Origin: an uncultured Bacteroidota bacterium
GTDB lineage: Bacteria > Bacteroidota > Bacteroidia > Flavobacteriales_D > Crocinitomicaceae
Direction of reading: 5' to 3'
Length of the DNA stretch: 44,390 bases
Assembly (NCBI GenBank): GCA_937899625.1
Contig: CALCCB010000139.1
Location: forward strand, 1 to 44,390
The notes below the pieces were generated by a model. That model was not told where the DNA came from and made no database searches. It saw nothing but the letters and a program-made list of their open reading frames with translations. A program made the position numbers and the translations under genes. This document shows positions 35,802-44,385 of this stretch, piece by piece. Numbering within the stretch: the stretch's first letter is position 1; each line of letters starts with the position of its first letter.

Positions 35802-36803
35802 TTAATCTCTTCTGCCAAGCATCAAGCCCAGTACGATCTCATGACCTCCTGAACTCACCTGGTTGAATCTCGATAATGAGAAATCATATGAGTAACCAAA
35901 CTTGAACTTGTTGTTCACATTCAGACCCACCATTCCGATCATCGCATCCTTGTGACGGTAAGATACTCCCATCCACAACCATTCCTTGTACTCCAGCTGT
36001 AATGATCCATCGATCGATACAGGAGCAGGTGCCATATACTTCACCAATACTGCCGGCATCAACGTCAAGTTATCATTGATCGGGAACTTGTATCCTCCTG
36101 TGATATTGAAGTGCATCTGTGTATTGAAGTTGGCTGTTCCAGATCCGAACTCTACAAAGTCCTTGGAAAGGTTATCTCCACTGATCCCTAAGAACGCGTT
36201 CTTTGAATACAAGTACATCCCAACGCCCAAGTCAAGGATATTCATGCTTGAATTCCCTGAATAGAAATTTGCATATACATTATCTGTTGCGTTGTTATAG
36301 TTCGTAGCATCCATGATGTTACCCACAACAGCCTTGTCCTGCAAAAACGTATTGTTCGATAATCCGATCCTTGTTCCCAATGATAAATTCAGCTTCTTTG
36401 ACATCGGTACGTGTACCGCATACGTCAAGCTCGCATTCATTCTTCTGAAGGCACCGTACTGATCTGCCAACAACTGCCCTCCCAAAGCATGCTTCAACTT
36501 CCCGGTCTTGATCTCTGGATTCCTTACAGGACCAGAGCTCACACGAAGTGCAGGGTTGTATGGCGTTCTCTTCTTAAAGTTCAGCAGTGATGCCACCGAT
36601 ACATAGGCTGTCTTCGGAGCATCCGTCAAACCCATCCATTGCCAACGTCCACTCATCGTTACATCAACGAAGTCATACACCCCAGCAGCGCCCGGGTTGA
36701 TCATGAACTGATTTCGCAAGTATTGACTATACTGTGGATTCTGCTGTGACATCGCAAAACCTGTTGTAAGTCCTAAAGCCAGTGTTAAAGCTATCTTACG
36801 CAT
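35802..36803 (-). CDS. PorP/SprF-family outer-membrane protein
   Basis: The protein has 333 residues with a signal peptide (MRKIALTLALGLTTGFAMS). Family hallmarks are QNPQYSQYLRNQFMINPGAAG, VTMSGRWQWMGLTDAPKTAYVS, GGQLLADQYGAFRRMNASLTYA, VGMYLYSKNAFLGISGDNLS and a final barrel strand. PorP/SprF proteins are outer-membrane barrels each paired with a neighbouring type B T9SS substrate, to which they help export or attach (established for SprF and SprB in Flavobacterium johnsoniae). Here the partner is the 1867-residue adhesin 28 bp upstream. Codon use is biased like that of the next gene. Confidence 0.93.
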   Translation of the reverse strand: MRKIALTLALGLTTGFAMSQQNPQYSQYLRNQFMINPGAAGVYDFVDVTMSGRWQWMGLTDAPKTAYVSVASLLNFKKRTPYNPALRVSSGPVRNPEIKTGKLKHALGGQLLADQYGAFRRMNASLTYAVHVPMSKKLNLSLGTRIGLSNNTFLQDKAVVGNIMDATNYNNATDNVYANFYSGNSSMNILDLGVGMYLYSKNAFLGISGDNLSKDFVEFGSGTANFNTQMHFNITGGYKFPINDNLTLMPAVLVKYMAPAPVSIDGSLQLEYKEWLWMGVSYRHKDAMIGMVGLNVNNKFKFGYSYDFSLSRFNQVSSGGHEIVLGLMLGRRD

Positions 36804-36831
36804 TTTCTATCTTATTAGTAGTTAGTAGTTC

Positions 36832-39800
36832 TTATTTTTCTAACAGGATACTTACCGCTCCTGATTCAACTTTCTTGTCCTCATCATTCAATTCGATGAT
36901 GTAGTAGTATGATCCAACTGGTAATGCCTCACCATTGTAGTCTCCCTTCCATCTGTTCGAGTCATATGGACCATCCACTGATGAATCGTGCTCATACAAC
37001 AAACCTCCCCAACGGTTGAAGATCCTTACCACGTTGTTCGGGTAAGCAGCATCCAATCCGTATAATTCCCAGTCGTCATGAACACCATCAGCGTTCGGTG
37101 TGATTGCTGTTGGGATGGTGAAATCACAATTATTGATCACAATTGTACCAGTACCACTTGCTGTATTGACACAATTTGCATCTTCAATATCTAGGATATC
37201 ATAAACTCCGGCTGCCGTACCTAACAGAATTGGTGAAGTAGAACCAGTAGCAGTTTGGGCAGCTCCACCATCCACTGAATATGTTACAATCCAAACAGGA
37301 GAACCTGTCACATTAACCGCGACATCATTAACCGGATCACCTTCACAGAAAGTTCCACCACCAGTTACTGCCGTTACATTAGGCAATGGATTGATGGTAA
37401 CCAAGAACGATTGTTCATCAGTACAACCACCATTTGAATCAAATACATAAACTGTCTGAGAGGATGTGACCGGACCTGAAATTTGAACACCTCCATTCGA
37501 TTGACTATTGTTATAGTAAGCTTCTGATCCACTCAAGTTAGTTCCAGTTATTGCTCCCAGAGTTAAATTAGCACAAGCAACCTGATCGCCAGGGTTTGTA
37601 ATTACTGGAGTGTTATTTATTGTAACCACAAAACTTTCTTCATCTGAACATATCCCAATGTTATCATAAATATAAACGGTTTGGGAAGCATTGATCGGTC
37701 CAGTTATTTGTACTCCTCCATTTGTTTGTGAGTCGTCATAATAAGCTTCATTCCCAGAAAGATTAGTTCCTGCTATCGTTCCAAGAGAATAGCTATCACA
37801 AGCTGTCTGATCATCTGGATTAGTTATTGTTGGCGTCGTATTAATTGTAACAACAAACGATGTTTCATCATAACATGCTCCCTGAGCATCGTAGATCCAA
37901 ACAGTTTGACTAGATGTAATATTACCTGAAATCTGTACAGCTCCATTTGCTTGAGAGTCATCATAATATGCCTCAGTTCCAGATAAATTTAAACCTGTAA
38001 TAGTTCCTAAAGTATAACTATCACAAGTAATCTGATCACCAGGATTAGTCAAAGTTGGAGTATTATTCACAGTTACTACATAACTCTCTTCATCGGAACA
38101 AGAACCATTCACATCGTAGATATAAACCGTTTGAGTCGATGTAATTGCTGAACCAACAGCCAATTGTGTACCCGTTGCACCTGTTCCTGTCCAATAAGAT
38201 TCGTTTCCTGTTAATGCAGTCCCCGAAATTGCAGGTAAAGAATAAGAGTCACAAACAACCTGCACTCCAGGATTTGTCAAAATTGGCGCACCTGGGTTAT
38301 TTAAGTTAATTACAGAAGAACTTGTCCCAGGACAGCCATTTAATGTAAGAGTAAAGTTATCATATGTACCTGCATTCAAGCCTGTGATAACAATATCACC
38401 TGAAACATCGGAGGTTAAAGAAAGTACTCCTGAGTTAATGTTATCATCATCATAGCTTACACCATAGGCAGTTGACACATCTAATCCTGAAATCGTAATT
38501 GTACCATCCGAACCATTACATGTCGTTGGATCCGTCGATCCCAAAGTAAATACTGGTGTAGGATTAATTACAACCGAAGCAGTTACGTCAACAGATGGAC
38601 ATCCTCCTGAAGCTGGGATTGAATAAGTTACTGTATACGAACCCGGAGTTGAAGTCGAAGGTTCAATAACCCCAGATGAGGCATTAATTGTTAAACCAGC
38701 TCCTGCACCAAATGAACCACCTGCATACGCTGCTGTTCCTGATAAAGTAACTGCATCTGTTCCAACAAATGATTCACAATATGGAGTATTGTATGAAATA
38801 GAAGCAGTCGGAGCTTCAGTGACAGTCACTCCAGTCGTAACAGGTACCGCAGGACAACCACCTGAAGCAGGAATAGTATAAGTAACTGTATAAACTCCCG
38901 CAGTAGATGTTGAAGCATCAATGTCCCCTGATACAGGATCTATCGTAAGGCCTGCACCCGCTGAATAAGCACCACCTGTCCAAGCTGCGGTACCAGAATC
39001 AGTAACAACTTGGGCTGTTGCATTCGATGTACAGAATGGATCTGCGTAATCAATTAACGCTGTTGGAAGCGCTGTAATTATTACTGGTGTTGTAACATCC
39101 AAAGAAGGACATCCTCCAGATGCAGGTACAGTATAGGTAACAGTATATGATCCAGCAGTAGATGTTGATGGTGTAATATCACCAGATGAAGCATTCAATG
39201 TCAATCCTGCTGTAGATGCATATGTTCCTCCCGTGTAAGCACCTGTTCCGGTCAACGAAACAGAAGCCGCTCCAGCAAAATCAGTACAGAAAGGATCTGT
39301 ATAATCAATTGCAGCAGTAGGACCTTGAGTGATTGTCACTGAAGTAGTAGCAGGTACTGATGAACATCCTCCTGATGCAGGTACTGTATAAGTAACTGTA
39401 TATACTCCCGCAGTAGATGTTGAAGCATCAATATCTCCTGATACCGGATCTATCGTAAGGCCGGCACCCGCTGAATAAGTACCACCTGTCCATGCTGCAG
39501 TACCAGAAGCAGTAACAACTTGAGCTGTTGCATCTGTTGTACAGAATGGATCTGCGTAATCAATTAACGCTGTTGGTAATTCGGTGATCGTCACATTGGT
39601 TGTTACATCAACCGCGGCACATCCTCCTGAAGCTGGAATAGTATAAGTAACGACATATGCTCCTGGTGTAGATGAACTTGGTAGAATATCTCCAGAGAAA
39701 CTATTGATTATCAAACCAGCAGTTGAAGTATAAGAACCGCCAGTGTATGCATCTGTTCCTGTTAAAGTAACTGTTTGTGCATTTGTATTGTCTTCACACC

Positions 39801-42435
39801 ATGGAGAAGTATATGAAATTGAAGCCGTTGGAGTTGTATTGATTGTAATAGTAAAATTCTCTTGATCTGTACAAGCTCCGTTTACGTCATAAATATAAAT
39901 TAGCGCAGAGGCAGAAATTATATCATTCTCGAAATATTGAGTCCCTGTACCATTAGGTCCTGAGAAATAACCAGGGTTCTGAAGTGCAGTACCTGTAATG
40001 GCAGGTAATTGATAACCTACATCACATAAAATTTGATTTGCAATATCAAATACATCAGGAGCTCCCGGGTTGATCAAACTTACTGCAGTTGGATCCGTTG
40101 CAGGACACCCAGTCGACACATATGAGATAACAAAGTTATCATACGACCCCGCGTTTAGTCCCGAAATAATAATTTCCCCTGATCCATTTGACGTCATTAC
40201 GCCTGGTCCTACTGGAGTCCCATCATCGTTATAAGTAACATTGTAATCAGTTGAAGGATCCAAACCTGAGATTAATAACGAACCATCCGTACCATTACAA
40301 ACTGTTGGACTAGTTCCAGATACAGTAAATACCGGAACTGGGTTAATTACAACAGAGGTTGTCACATTAAAGCTTGGGCAACCAACATTCGATGGTACTG
40401 CATATGTAACAGTATAAGTTCCAGCTGTTGAGCTTGAAGGAATAATTGAACCGTTCGCGGTATTGATCGTCAATCCCGCAGTTGATGAATATGTACCACC
40501 AGAAAATGCTCCTGTTCCAGTCAAAGTAACTCCTTGTGCTGTGGTAATCGAAGTACAGAATGGATCTGCATAATCAATTGCGGCTGTTGGTAACAAGGAA
40601 ATAACTATTGGAGTAGTTACAGGTATTGCAGCACAACCTCCAGACGCAGGAATAGTATAAGTTACAGTATAAGAACCTGCAGTTGATGTTGATGGTGTGA
40701 TGTTTCCATTTCCACTATTAATTGTCAACCCTGCACCTGCACTGTATGTACCGCCAGTATATGCTCCTGTTCCAGATATAGTTACTGCTGCAGGACCTGC
40801 ATTTGACGTACAGAATGGATCTGCATAATCAATCGTAGCGGTCGGTGCTGCTGTTATCGTAACAGTGGTAGTTGCTGTTACTACCGGACATCCACCTGCC
40901 GCTGCAATTGTATACGTCACAGTGTATGTACCTGGTGTAGTGGTAGATGGCGTTATAGCTCCAGATGAAGCATTAATTGTCAAACCGGCCGGAGACGAGG
41001 AATAAGTACCACCAGTGTATCCACCAGTTCCAGTTAACGTAACAGATTGGGCAGTTGCAACTGATGAACAGTATGGTCCTGCGTAAGAAATTGATGCAGT
41101 TGGTAATGCAGTAACATTAATGATCACATCGTCATATTGAGTACATGCGTCATCTGTAACCGCCAATGTAAATGTTACTGGACCAGTTATCCCAACAGGA
41201 GGAGTAAATGTCGGAGTTAAAGAAGTTGTACTAGATAGACCTGCAAGGGCTCCTGCTGGGGAAGCAGTCCAAACATAGGAAACTGCTCCTGTAGTATTCG
41301 AATACGAACCACTTAATGAGGTTGAAGCGTTAGAACAGATCGTTTGGTCAGGACCAGCATTAACAATTGAAGCACAACAAAGCAGGGTCGCAGAAAATGC
41401 AGGAGAAGGGTCTCCAGTACATGCAAGAGATGACCATGAACCTGATTCACCATCTGCAGTGGTATTTATTACCATCCCTAAATCATAGTTCCCGGTGCAA
41501 ACAGCTACTGTAGATACGGACCAACAGAATTGGCCACCGGCACCGCTCCAAGAAGTAATTGAACATGGATCTCCAAAGTTGTTTCCAGCATTACCATTAG
41601 GAGGAGTCGGCCCATTAGGATCAATATCCACGTACCATCCTTCACCTGTTACGAGACCTGTCGCCGTTGACGTATTGGAATTCAGCCACATCCATGTATA
41701 AGTGGTACCTCCACCTCCACAATCTGGCGGGGCACTAACGCCATTTAATGTTATGAGGTCCCAAGCATCACCCATAGTAGGTATAACGCCATGCAGCCAG
41801 TTATTTGAGATATTATCCCATTCTTCAACCGTCAAACAAAAAGTAACCGATGTACCTGGTGCATAGTATCCGTTTGTAGGTGGTGGGGTTGCGGTCAAAG
41901 ATGATTGCAAATTACATATATTACAATTGAAATAGTTTTCCAATGTCAAATTGAAAGCACTCACGTCTGTGGTACTACCGCCACTAATTTGCATGTAGTA
42001 TGTAGTACCTGGTGTTAAAGGTTCAAACGTTGTAGTCAAGTTTCCAGTTGCAGAGATGTCACAGAAAGCACCGGAAAGTGAAGCACAAGTTCCTGTCCAC
42101 AAAGCGACATTCATTTGTGACATGGAGGAAGTTATCGCAACATCCAAAACAGTACCCGATGCCGTAAACGAATACCAAACATCTGCAGCTGGTGCATCCA
42201 TATCATCACCATTACCCGGAGCCCCTAAACAGTTCACTAGGTAAACGTAAGGACTCGGTGCAGTGGCACCAACTGTTGTACCTGCCAAGTTGACAGGTGT
42301 TCCATTTTCCGTTGGACAGGCTGCCGGTGCAGGCAAAGTGCCTAATGATGTAGCAGTAGTACAATTATCTCCCTGAGCAAAAGCAGAACCTGCGCCTACA
42401 AAGGCGATGATCAATAATGAATATAACTTTCTCAT
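36832..42435 (-). CDS. Giant T9SS type B adhesin with 85-residue and 75-residue repeats
   Basis: The protein has 1867 residues. Signal peptide (MRKLYSLLIIAFVGAGSAFA); a prepeptidase C-terminal-like domain (about 24-165, ADVWYSFTASGTVLDVAI, LTPGTTYYMQISGG); a beta-sandwich (about 170-350) with many aromatic residues and WYVDIDPNG; a PKD module (about 355-440); eight 85-residue repeats in blocks of three and five (about 442-1288) split by other modules; four 75-residue repeats (about 1375-1685: NPGDQ, CDSYxLGTI, SQTVYIYD); and a gliding-motility-associated C-terminal domain (about 1770-1867, IPTAITPNADGVHDDWEL, IFNRWGGLLYE), the type B export signal. It should be displayed at the surface with help from the PorP/SprF protein 28 bp downstream. 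The start overlaps the previous stop as ATGA. Ligand unknown. Confidence 0.9.
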   Translation of the reverse strand: MRKLYSLLIIAFVGAGSAFAQGDNCTTATSLGTLPAPAACPTENGTPVNLAGTTVGATAPSPYVYLVNCLGAPGNGDDMDAPAADVWYSFTASGTVLDVAITSSMSQMNVALWTGTCASLSGAFCDISATGNLTTTFEPLTPGTTYYMQISGGSTTDVSAFNLTLENYFNCNICNLQSSLTATPPPTNGYYAPGTSVTFCLTVEEWDNISNNWLHGVIPTMGDAWDLITLNGVSAPPDCGGGGTTYTWMWLNSNTSTATGLVTGEGWYVDIDPNGPTPPNGNAGNNFGDPCSITSWSGAGGQFCWSVSTVAVCTGNYDLGMVINTTADGESGSWSSLACTGDPSPAFSATLLCCASIVNAGPDQTICSNASTSLSGSYSNTTGAVSYVWTASPAGALAGLSSTTSLTPTFTPPVGITGPVTFTLAVTDDACTQYDDVIINVTALPTASISYAGPYCSSVATAQSVTLTGTGGYTGGTYSSSPAGLTINASSGAITPSTTTPGTYTVTYTIAAAGGCPVVTATTTVTITAAPTATIDYADPFCTSNAGPAAVTISGTGAYTGGTYSAGAGLTINSGNGNITPSTSTAGSYTVTYTIPASGGCAAIPVTTPIVISLLPTAAIDYADPFCTSITTAQGVTLTGTGAFSGGTYSSTAGLTINTANGSIIPSSSTAGTYTVTYAVPSNVGCPSFNVTTSVVINPVPVFTVSGTSPTVCNGTDGSLLISGLDPSTDYNVTYNDDGTPVGPGVMTSNGSGEIIISGLNAGSYDNFVISYVSTGCPATDPTAVSLINPGAPDVFDIANQILCDVGYQLPAITGTALQNPGYFSGPNGTGTQYFENDIISASALIYIYDVNGACTDQENFTITINTTPTASISYTSPWCEDNTNAQTVTLTGTDAYTGGSYTSTAGLIINSFSGDILPSSSTPGAYVVTYTIPASGGCAAVDVTTNVTITELPTALIDYADPFCTTDATAQVVTASGTAAWTGGTYSAGAGLTIDPVSGDIDASTSTAGVYTVTYTVPASGGCSSVPATTSVTITQGPTAAIDYTDPFCTDFAGAASVSLTGTGAYTGGTYASTAGLTLNASSGDITPSTSTAGSYTVTYTVPASGGCPSLDVTTPVIITALPTALIDYADPFCTSNATAQVVTDSGTAAWTGGAYSAGAGLTIDPVSGDIDASTSTAGVYTVTYTIPASGGCPAVPVTTGVTVTEAPTASISYNTPYCESFVGTDAVTLSGTAAYAGGSFGAGAGLTINASSGVIEPSTSTPGSYTVTYSIPASGGCPSVDVTASVVINPTPVFTLGSTDPTTCNGSDGTITISGLDVSTAYGVSYDDDNINSGVLSLTSDVSGDIVITGLNAGTYDNFTLTLNGCPGTSSSVINLNNPGAPILTNPGVQVVCDSYSLPAISGTALTGNESYWTGTGATGTQLAVGSAITSTQTVYIYDVNGSCSDEESYVVTVNNTPTLTNPGDQITCDSYTLGTITGLNLSGTEAYYDDSQANGAVQISGNITSSQTVWIYDAQGACYDETSFVVTINTTPTITNPDDQTACDSYSLGTIAGTNLSGNEAYYDDSQTNGGVQITGPINASQTVYIYDNIGICSDEESFVVTINNTPVITNPGDQVACANLTLGAITGTNLSGSEAYYNNSQSNGGVQISGPVTSSQTVYVFDSNGGCTDEQSFLVTINPLPNVTAVTGGGTFCEGDPVNDVAVNVTGSPVWIVTYSVDGGAAQTATGSTSPILLGTAAGVYDILDIEDANCVNTASGTGTIVINNCDFTIPTAITPNADGVHDDWELYGLDAAYPNNVVRIFNRWGGLLYEHDSSVDGPYDSNRWKGDYNGEALPVGSYYYIIELNDEDKKVESGAVSILLEK
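38570..41110 (-). repeat. Eight 255-bp repeats in two blocks (three and five units)
   Basis: Units share IDYADPFCTS, VTLTGTGAYTGGTYS, AGLTINxxSGxIxPSTSTxGxYTVTYTIPASGGCP. Three units lie at about 40335-41110 and five at about 38570-39840; other modules fill the space between. Two units 510 bp apart (about 39345-39590 and 38835-39080) are nearly identical even in DNA. Each unit has two cysteines. Confidence 0.88.
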
Positions 42436-42779
42436 GATTTTTTATTGTATGTGGCACTCATTGGACGCATCAAAACACCTGACTTGATAGACCAAACGAT
42501 ATCGTTTTCTTTACTATTATTTTCTCTTACACAAGTCGAATCAAATCCCTTAGCCAGGGGGGCTGAAAATATTACAACTTCAGTTCCGTCATCAAATAAA
42601 ATTGTATAATCCTGATCAGGATTGATCAAGCCACAAAAATTCGAATTTTCAAAAGCCGCTTCAATATCAGATTGAGAATACTTTTCTCCAATTTTATTAA
42701 TTTGATATACAGGCTTTTGAGCTAGCGCGTTTATTGTTCCTATCATTAAAAATGACAATAGAAGCAAACTCTTCTTCAT
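42432..42779 (-). CDS. Small secreted protein preceding the second giant adhesin
   Basis: I start at the ATG at 42779 (MKKSLLLLSFLMIGTINALA|Q), giving 115 residues, rather than the in-frame ATG at 42821, which would put charged residues before the signal peptide. The mature part has two cysteines (NFCGLINPD, STCVREN) and a short beta-like stretch (YTILFDDGTEVVIFSA). I do not recognise the family. It overlaps the adhesin start by ATGA, exactly as the 31232 gene does with its adhesin, and it shares a faint pattern with that protein (a NF-x-x-L motif followed by a hydrophobic strand). First gene of the operon with adhesin, PorP/SprF and the OmpA-like protein. Confidence 0.78.
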   Translation of the reverse strand: MKKSLLLLSFLMIGTINALAQKPVYQINKIGEKYSQSDIEAAFENSNFCGLINPDQDYTILFDDGTEVVIFSAPLAKGFDSTCVRENNSKENDIVWSIKSGVLMRPMSATYNKKS

Positions 42780-42813
42780 AAAATGTATGTATTTAGGCAG
42801 GATAAAAGTAATC

Positions 42814-42846
42814 AATTTCACATAATCAGACGAAAATTGTGAAATT
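42814..42846. promoter_or_regulatory. Inverted repeat upstream of the second adhesin operon
   Basis: Perfect 9-bp arms AATTTCACA and TGTGAAATT with a 15-nt spacer lie 35-67 bp before the ATG at 42779, within the likely promoter. On the minus strand TACTTTTA (one base off the -7 consensus) lies just downstream. A regulator site is possible but not shown. Confidence 0.4.
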
Positions 42847-42890
42847 ATGTTGCACTGAAAGGATCATTCAATTCGTTTTCAACGAAAATT

Positions 42891-43460
42891 TTACTCCATG
42901 CAGTCGCACGGAGGATCAATCAATAGTTCAACATCGGGAAGACGTTCTTTCATTGTTCGATTAAAGGTTGGACTATGCTTGACTCCTTGAAGATCAATTT
43001 TTTTTAAATTCTTAATTTCAAAAAATGATTCAGGAAAACTTTGAACTGGTGTCTCCCATAGATCCAGGTATTCGAGATGTACCATGTAGCCGATCTCCTT
43101 GGGTAGTCGGTCAAAATCATTTCGGTTCAGAACTAAGGTCTTAAGGTTTTTCAGTTGTATCAGAACAATGGGAAACACTTCGAATCTATTCTTGCCAGCA
43201 TTGAGGATTTCTAAAGAATCCAGTCCTGATATAAAGTCAGGTAAATTAGAAAGCTTATTCTTTGAAACGTCGAGATACTTGAGTTCTTTGAATTTGGAAA
43301 GTTCTATTGGAATTGAATCTAATTTTAACCTTGACAAGTCTATTCCAAAAATTGTATCCGGTGAAGTATTTTGCACCTCGTCCCATAAATAGATCCTATA
43401 CTCTTGAGAGTAAGAAAGGAAGCTAAACAACAGTAAAAAAATTACGAGCAAATTCTTCAT
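42891..43460 (-). CDS. Secreted leucine-rich-repeat protein
   Basis: The protein has 189 residues with a signal peptide (MKNLLVIFLLLFSFLSYS|Q). Residues about 38-165 are leucine-rich repeats of about 23 residues (IDLSRLKLDSIPIELSKF, LKYLDVSKNKLSNLPDFIS, LKTLVLNRNDFDRLPKEIG, LEYLDLWETPVQSFPESFF), followed by a CDC motif near the end. LRR proteins bind other proteins; the partner is unknown. No sorting tail or lipobox is seen. Its first 38 bases overlap the 3' end of ribF in another frame, so it is probably co-transcribed with ribF. Confidence 0.8.
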   Translation of the reverse strand: MKNLLVIFLLLFSFLSYSQEYRIYLWDEVQNTSPDTIFGIDLSRLKLDSIPIELSKFKELKYLDVSKNKLSNLPDFISGLDSLEILNAGKNRFEVFPIVLIQLKNLKTLVLNRNDFDRLPKEIGYMVHLEYLDLWETPVQSFPESFFEIKNLKKIDLQGVKHSPTFNRTMKERLPDVELLIDPPCDCME

Positions 43461-44358
43461 CCAAATGTATCTGTTCTTTTAGCAGGTCCAGGTTTTCAAA
43501 CACCTGCTCATTCCTGATCCTTTTCAATAAACGTACCGTTAAATTCTGACCGTAAATATCTCCTGAAAAGTCCAGAATATGTACTTCGAGTCTTTGATCT
43601 CCTTGAGCAGCAATAGTTGGGCGATTGCCAATATTCATTATTCCATGATGTATCTCCTCTCCAAGCATAACTTCCACAGCATAAACACCATTTCCAGGAA
43701 TTAGTTTTACCTCACTATCAACCTCAATATTGGCCGTCGGGTATCCCATTTTTGTACCTACTTTATCCCCATAAATAACAATGCCATCTATTTCAAAAGG
43801 TTCACCAAGAAACGTATTAGCAAGATCGACATTCCCTTCTTTAATTGCATTTCTGATCTTTGTTGAACTAATATTCACCTCATCGATCTCTTGAGCTGGG
43901 ATTTCGATCACTTCAAAACCATACAATTCAGATACATCTTTTAAAAACTGTATCCCCCCTTCCCTATTCTTACCGAACTGATGATCATATCCTATTACCA
44001 GTTTCTTTACGTGAAGCGTGTTCACTAAAAAATCTCTGACAAATTCCGTAGCAGTTAAACGGGAAAATTCCTGTGTAAATGGATGAATGATTACATTCTG
44101 TAGACCAAACCGACGAAGCTTATCTATTTTCTGGACCTGCGTCTGAATTAACTTGACGCCATGACTATCCGGAAACAAGATCATTCTCGGATGAGGGTAA
44201 AATGTGAATAGCACAGATTCTCCACCTATCTTCTTTGCCTCCTCACTTAAGCGATCTATGATCATTTGATGTCCCTTGTGAACTCCGTCAAAAGTTCCAA
44301 GGGTTACAATTGTTTTTTTAGACGTTTTAAATTCGTTAAGAGATTGATATATTTTCAA
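43423..44358 (-). CDS. ribF: Bifunctional riboflavin kinase / FAD synthetase, TTG start
   Basis: The protein has 311 residues, normal for RibF. The N-terminal FAD synthetase domain has VTLGTFDGVHKGHQMII and FTFYPHPRMILFP, then VIGYDHQFGKNREGG and ISSTKIR. The C-terminal flavokinase domain has GDKVGTKMGYPTANIEV, GVYAVEV and GIMNIGNRPTI. It makes FMN and FAD from riboflavin. The start codon at 44358 is TTG; no ATG exists upstream within the window, and the start matches the usual MKxxxSxxEF opening of the family. A perfect -7 box TATTTTTG lies at 44378-44385, about 20 bp before it. Confidence 0.94.
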   Translation of the reverse strand: MKIYQSLNEFKTSKKTIVTLGTFDGVHKGHQMIIDRLSEEAKKIGGESVLFTFYPHPRMILFPDSHGVKLIQTQVQKIDKLRRFGLQNVIIHPFTQEFSRLTATEFVRDFLVNTLHVKKLVIGYDHQFGKNREGGIQFLKDVSELYGFEVIEIPAQEIDEVNISSTKIRNAIKEGNVDLANTFLGEPFEIDGIVIYGDKVGTKMGYPTANIEVDSEVKLIPGNGVYAVEVMLGEEIHHGIMNIGNRPTIAAQGDQRLEVHILDFSGDIYGQNLTVRLLKRIRNEQVFENLDLLKEQIHLDEEFARNFFTVV

Positions 44359-44377
44359 AGTCAGTTATATGTTTATG

Positions 44378-44385
44378 CAAAAATA
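44378..44385 (-). promoter_or_regulatory. -7 box of ribF
   Basis: TATTTTTG on the minus strand matches TAnnTTTG and lies 19 bp before the TTG start at 44358. The -33 region falls outside the window. Confidence 0.55.
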
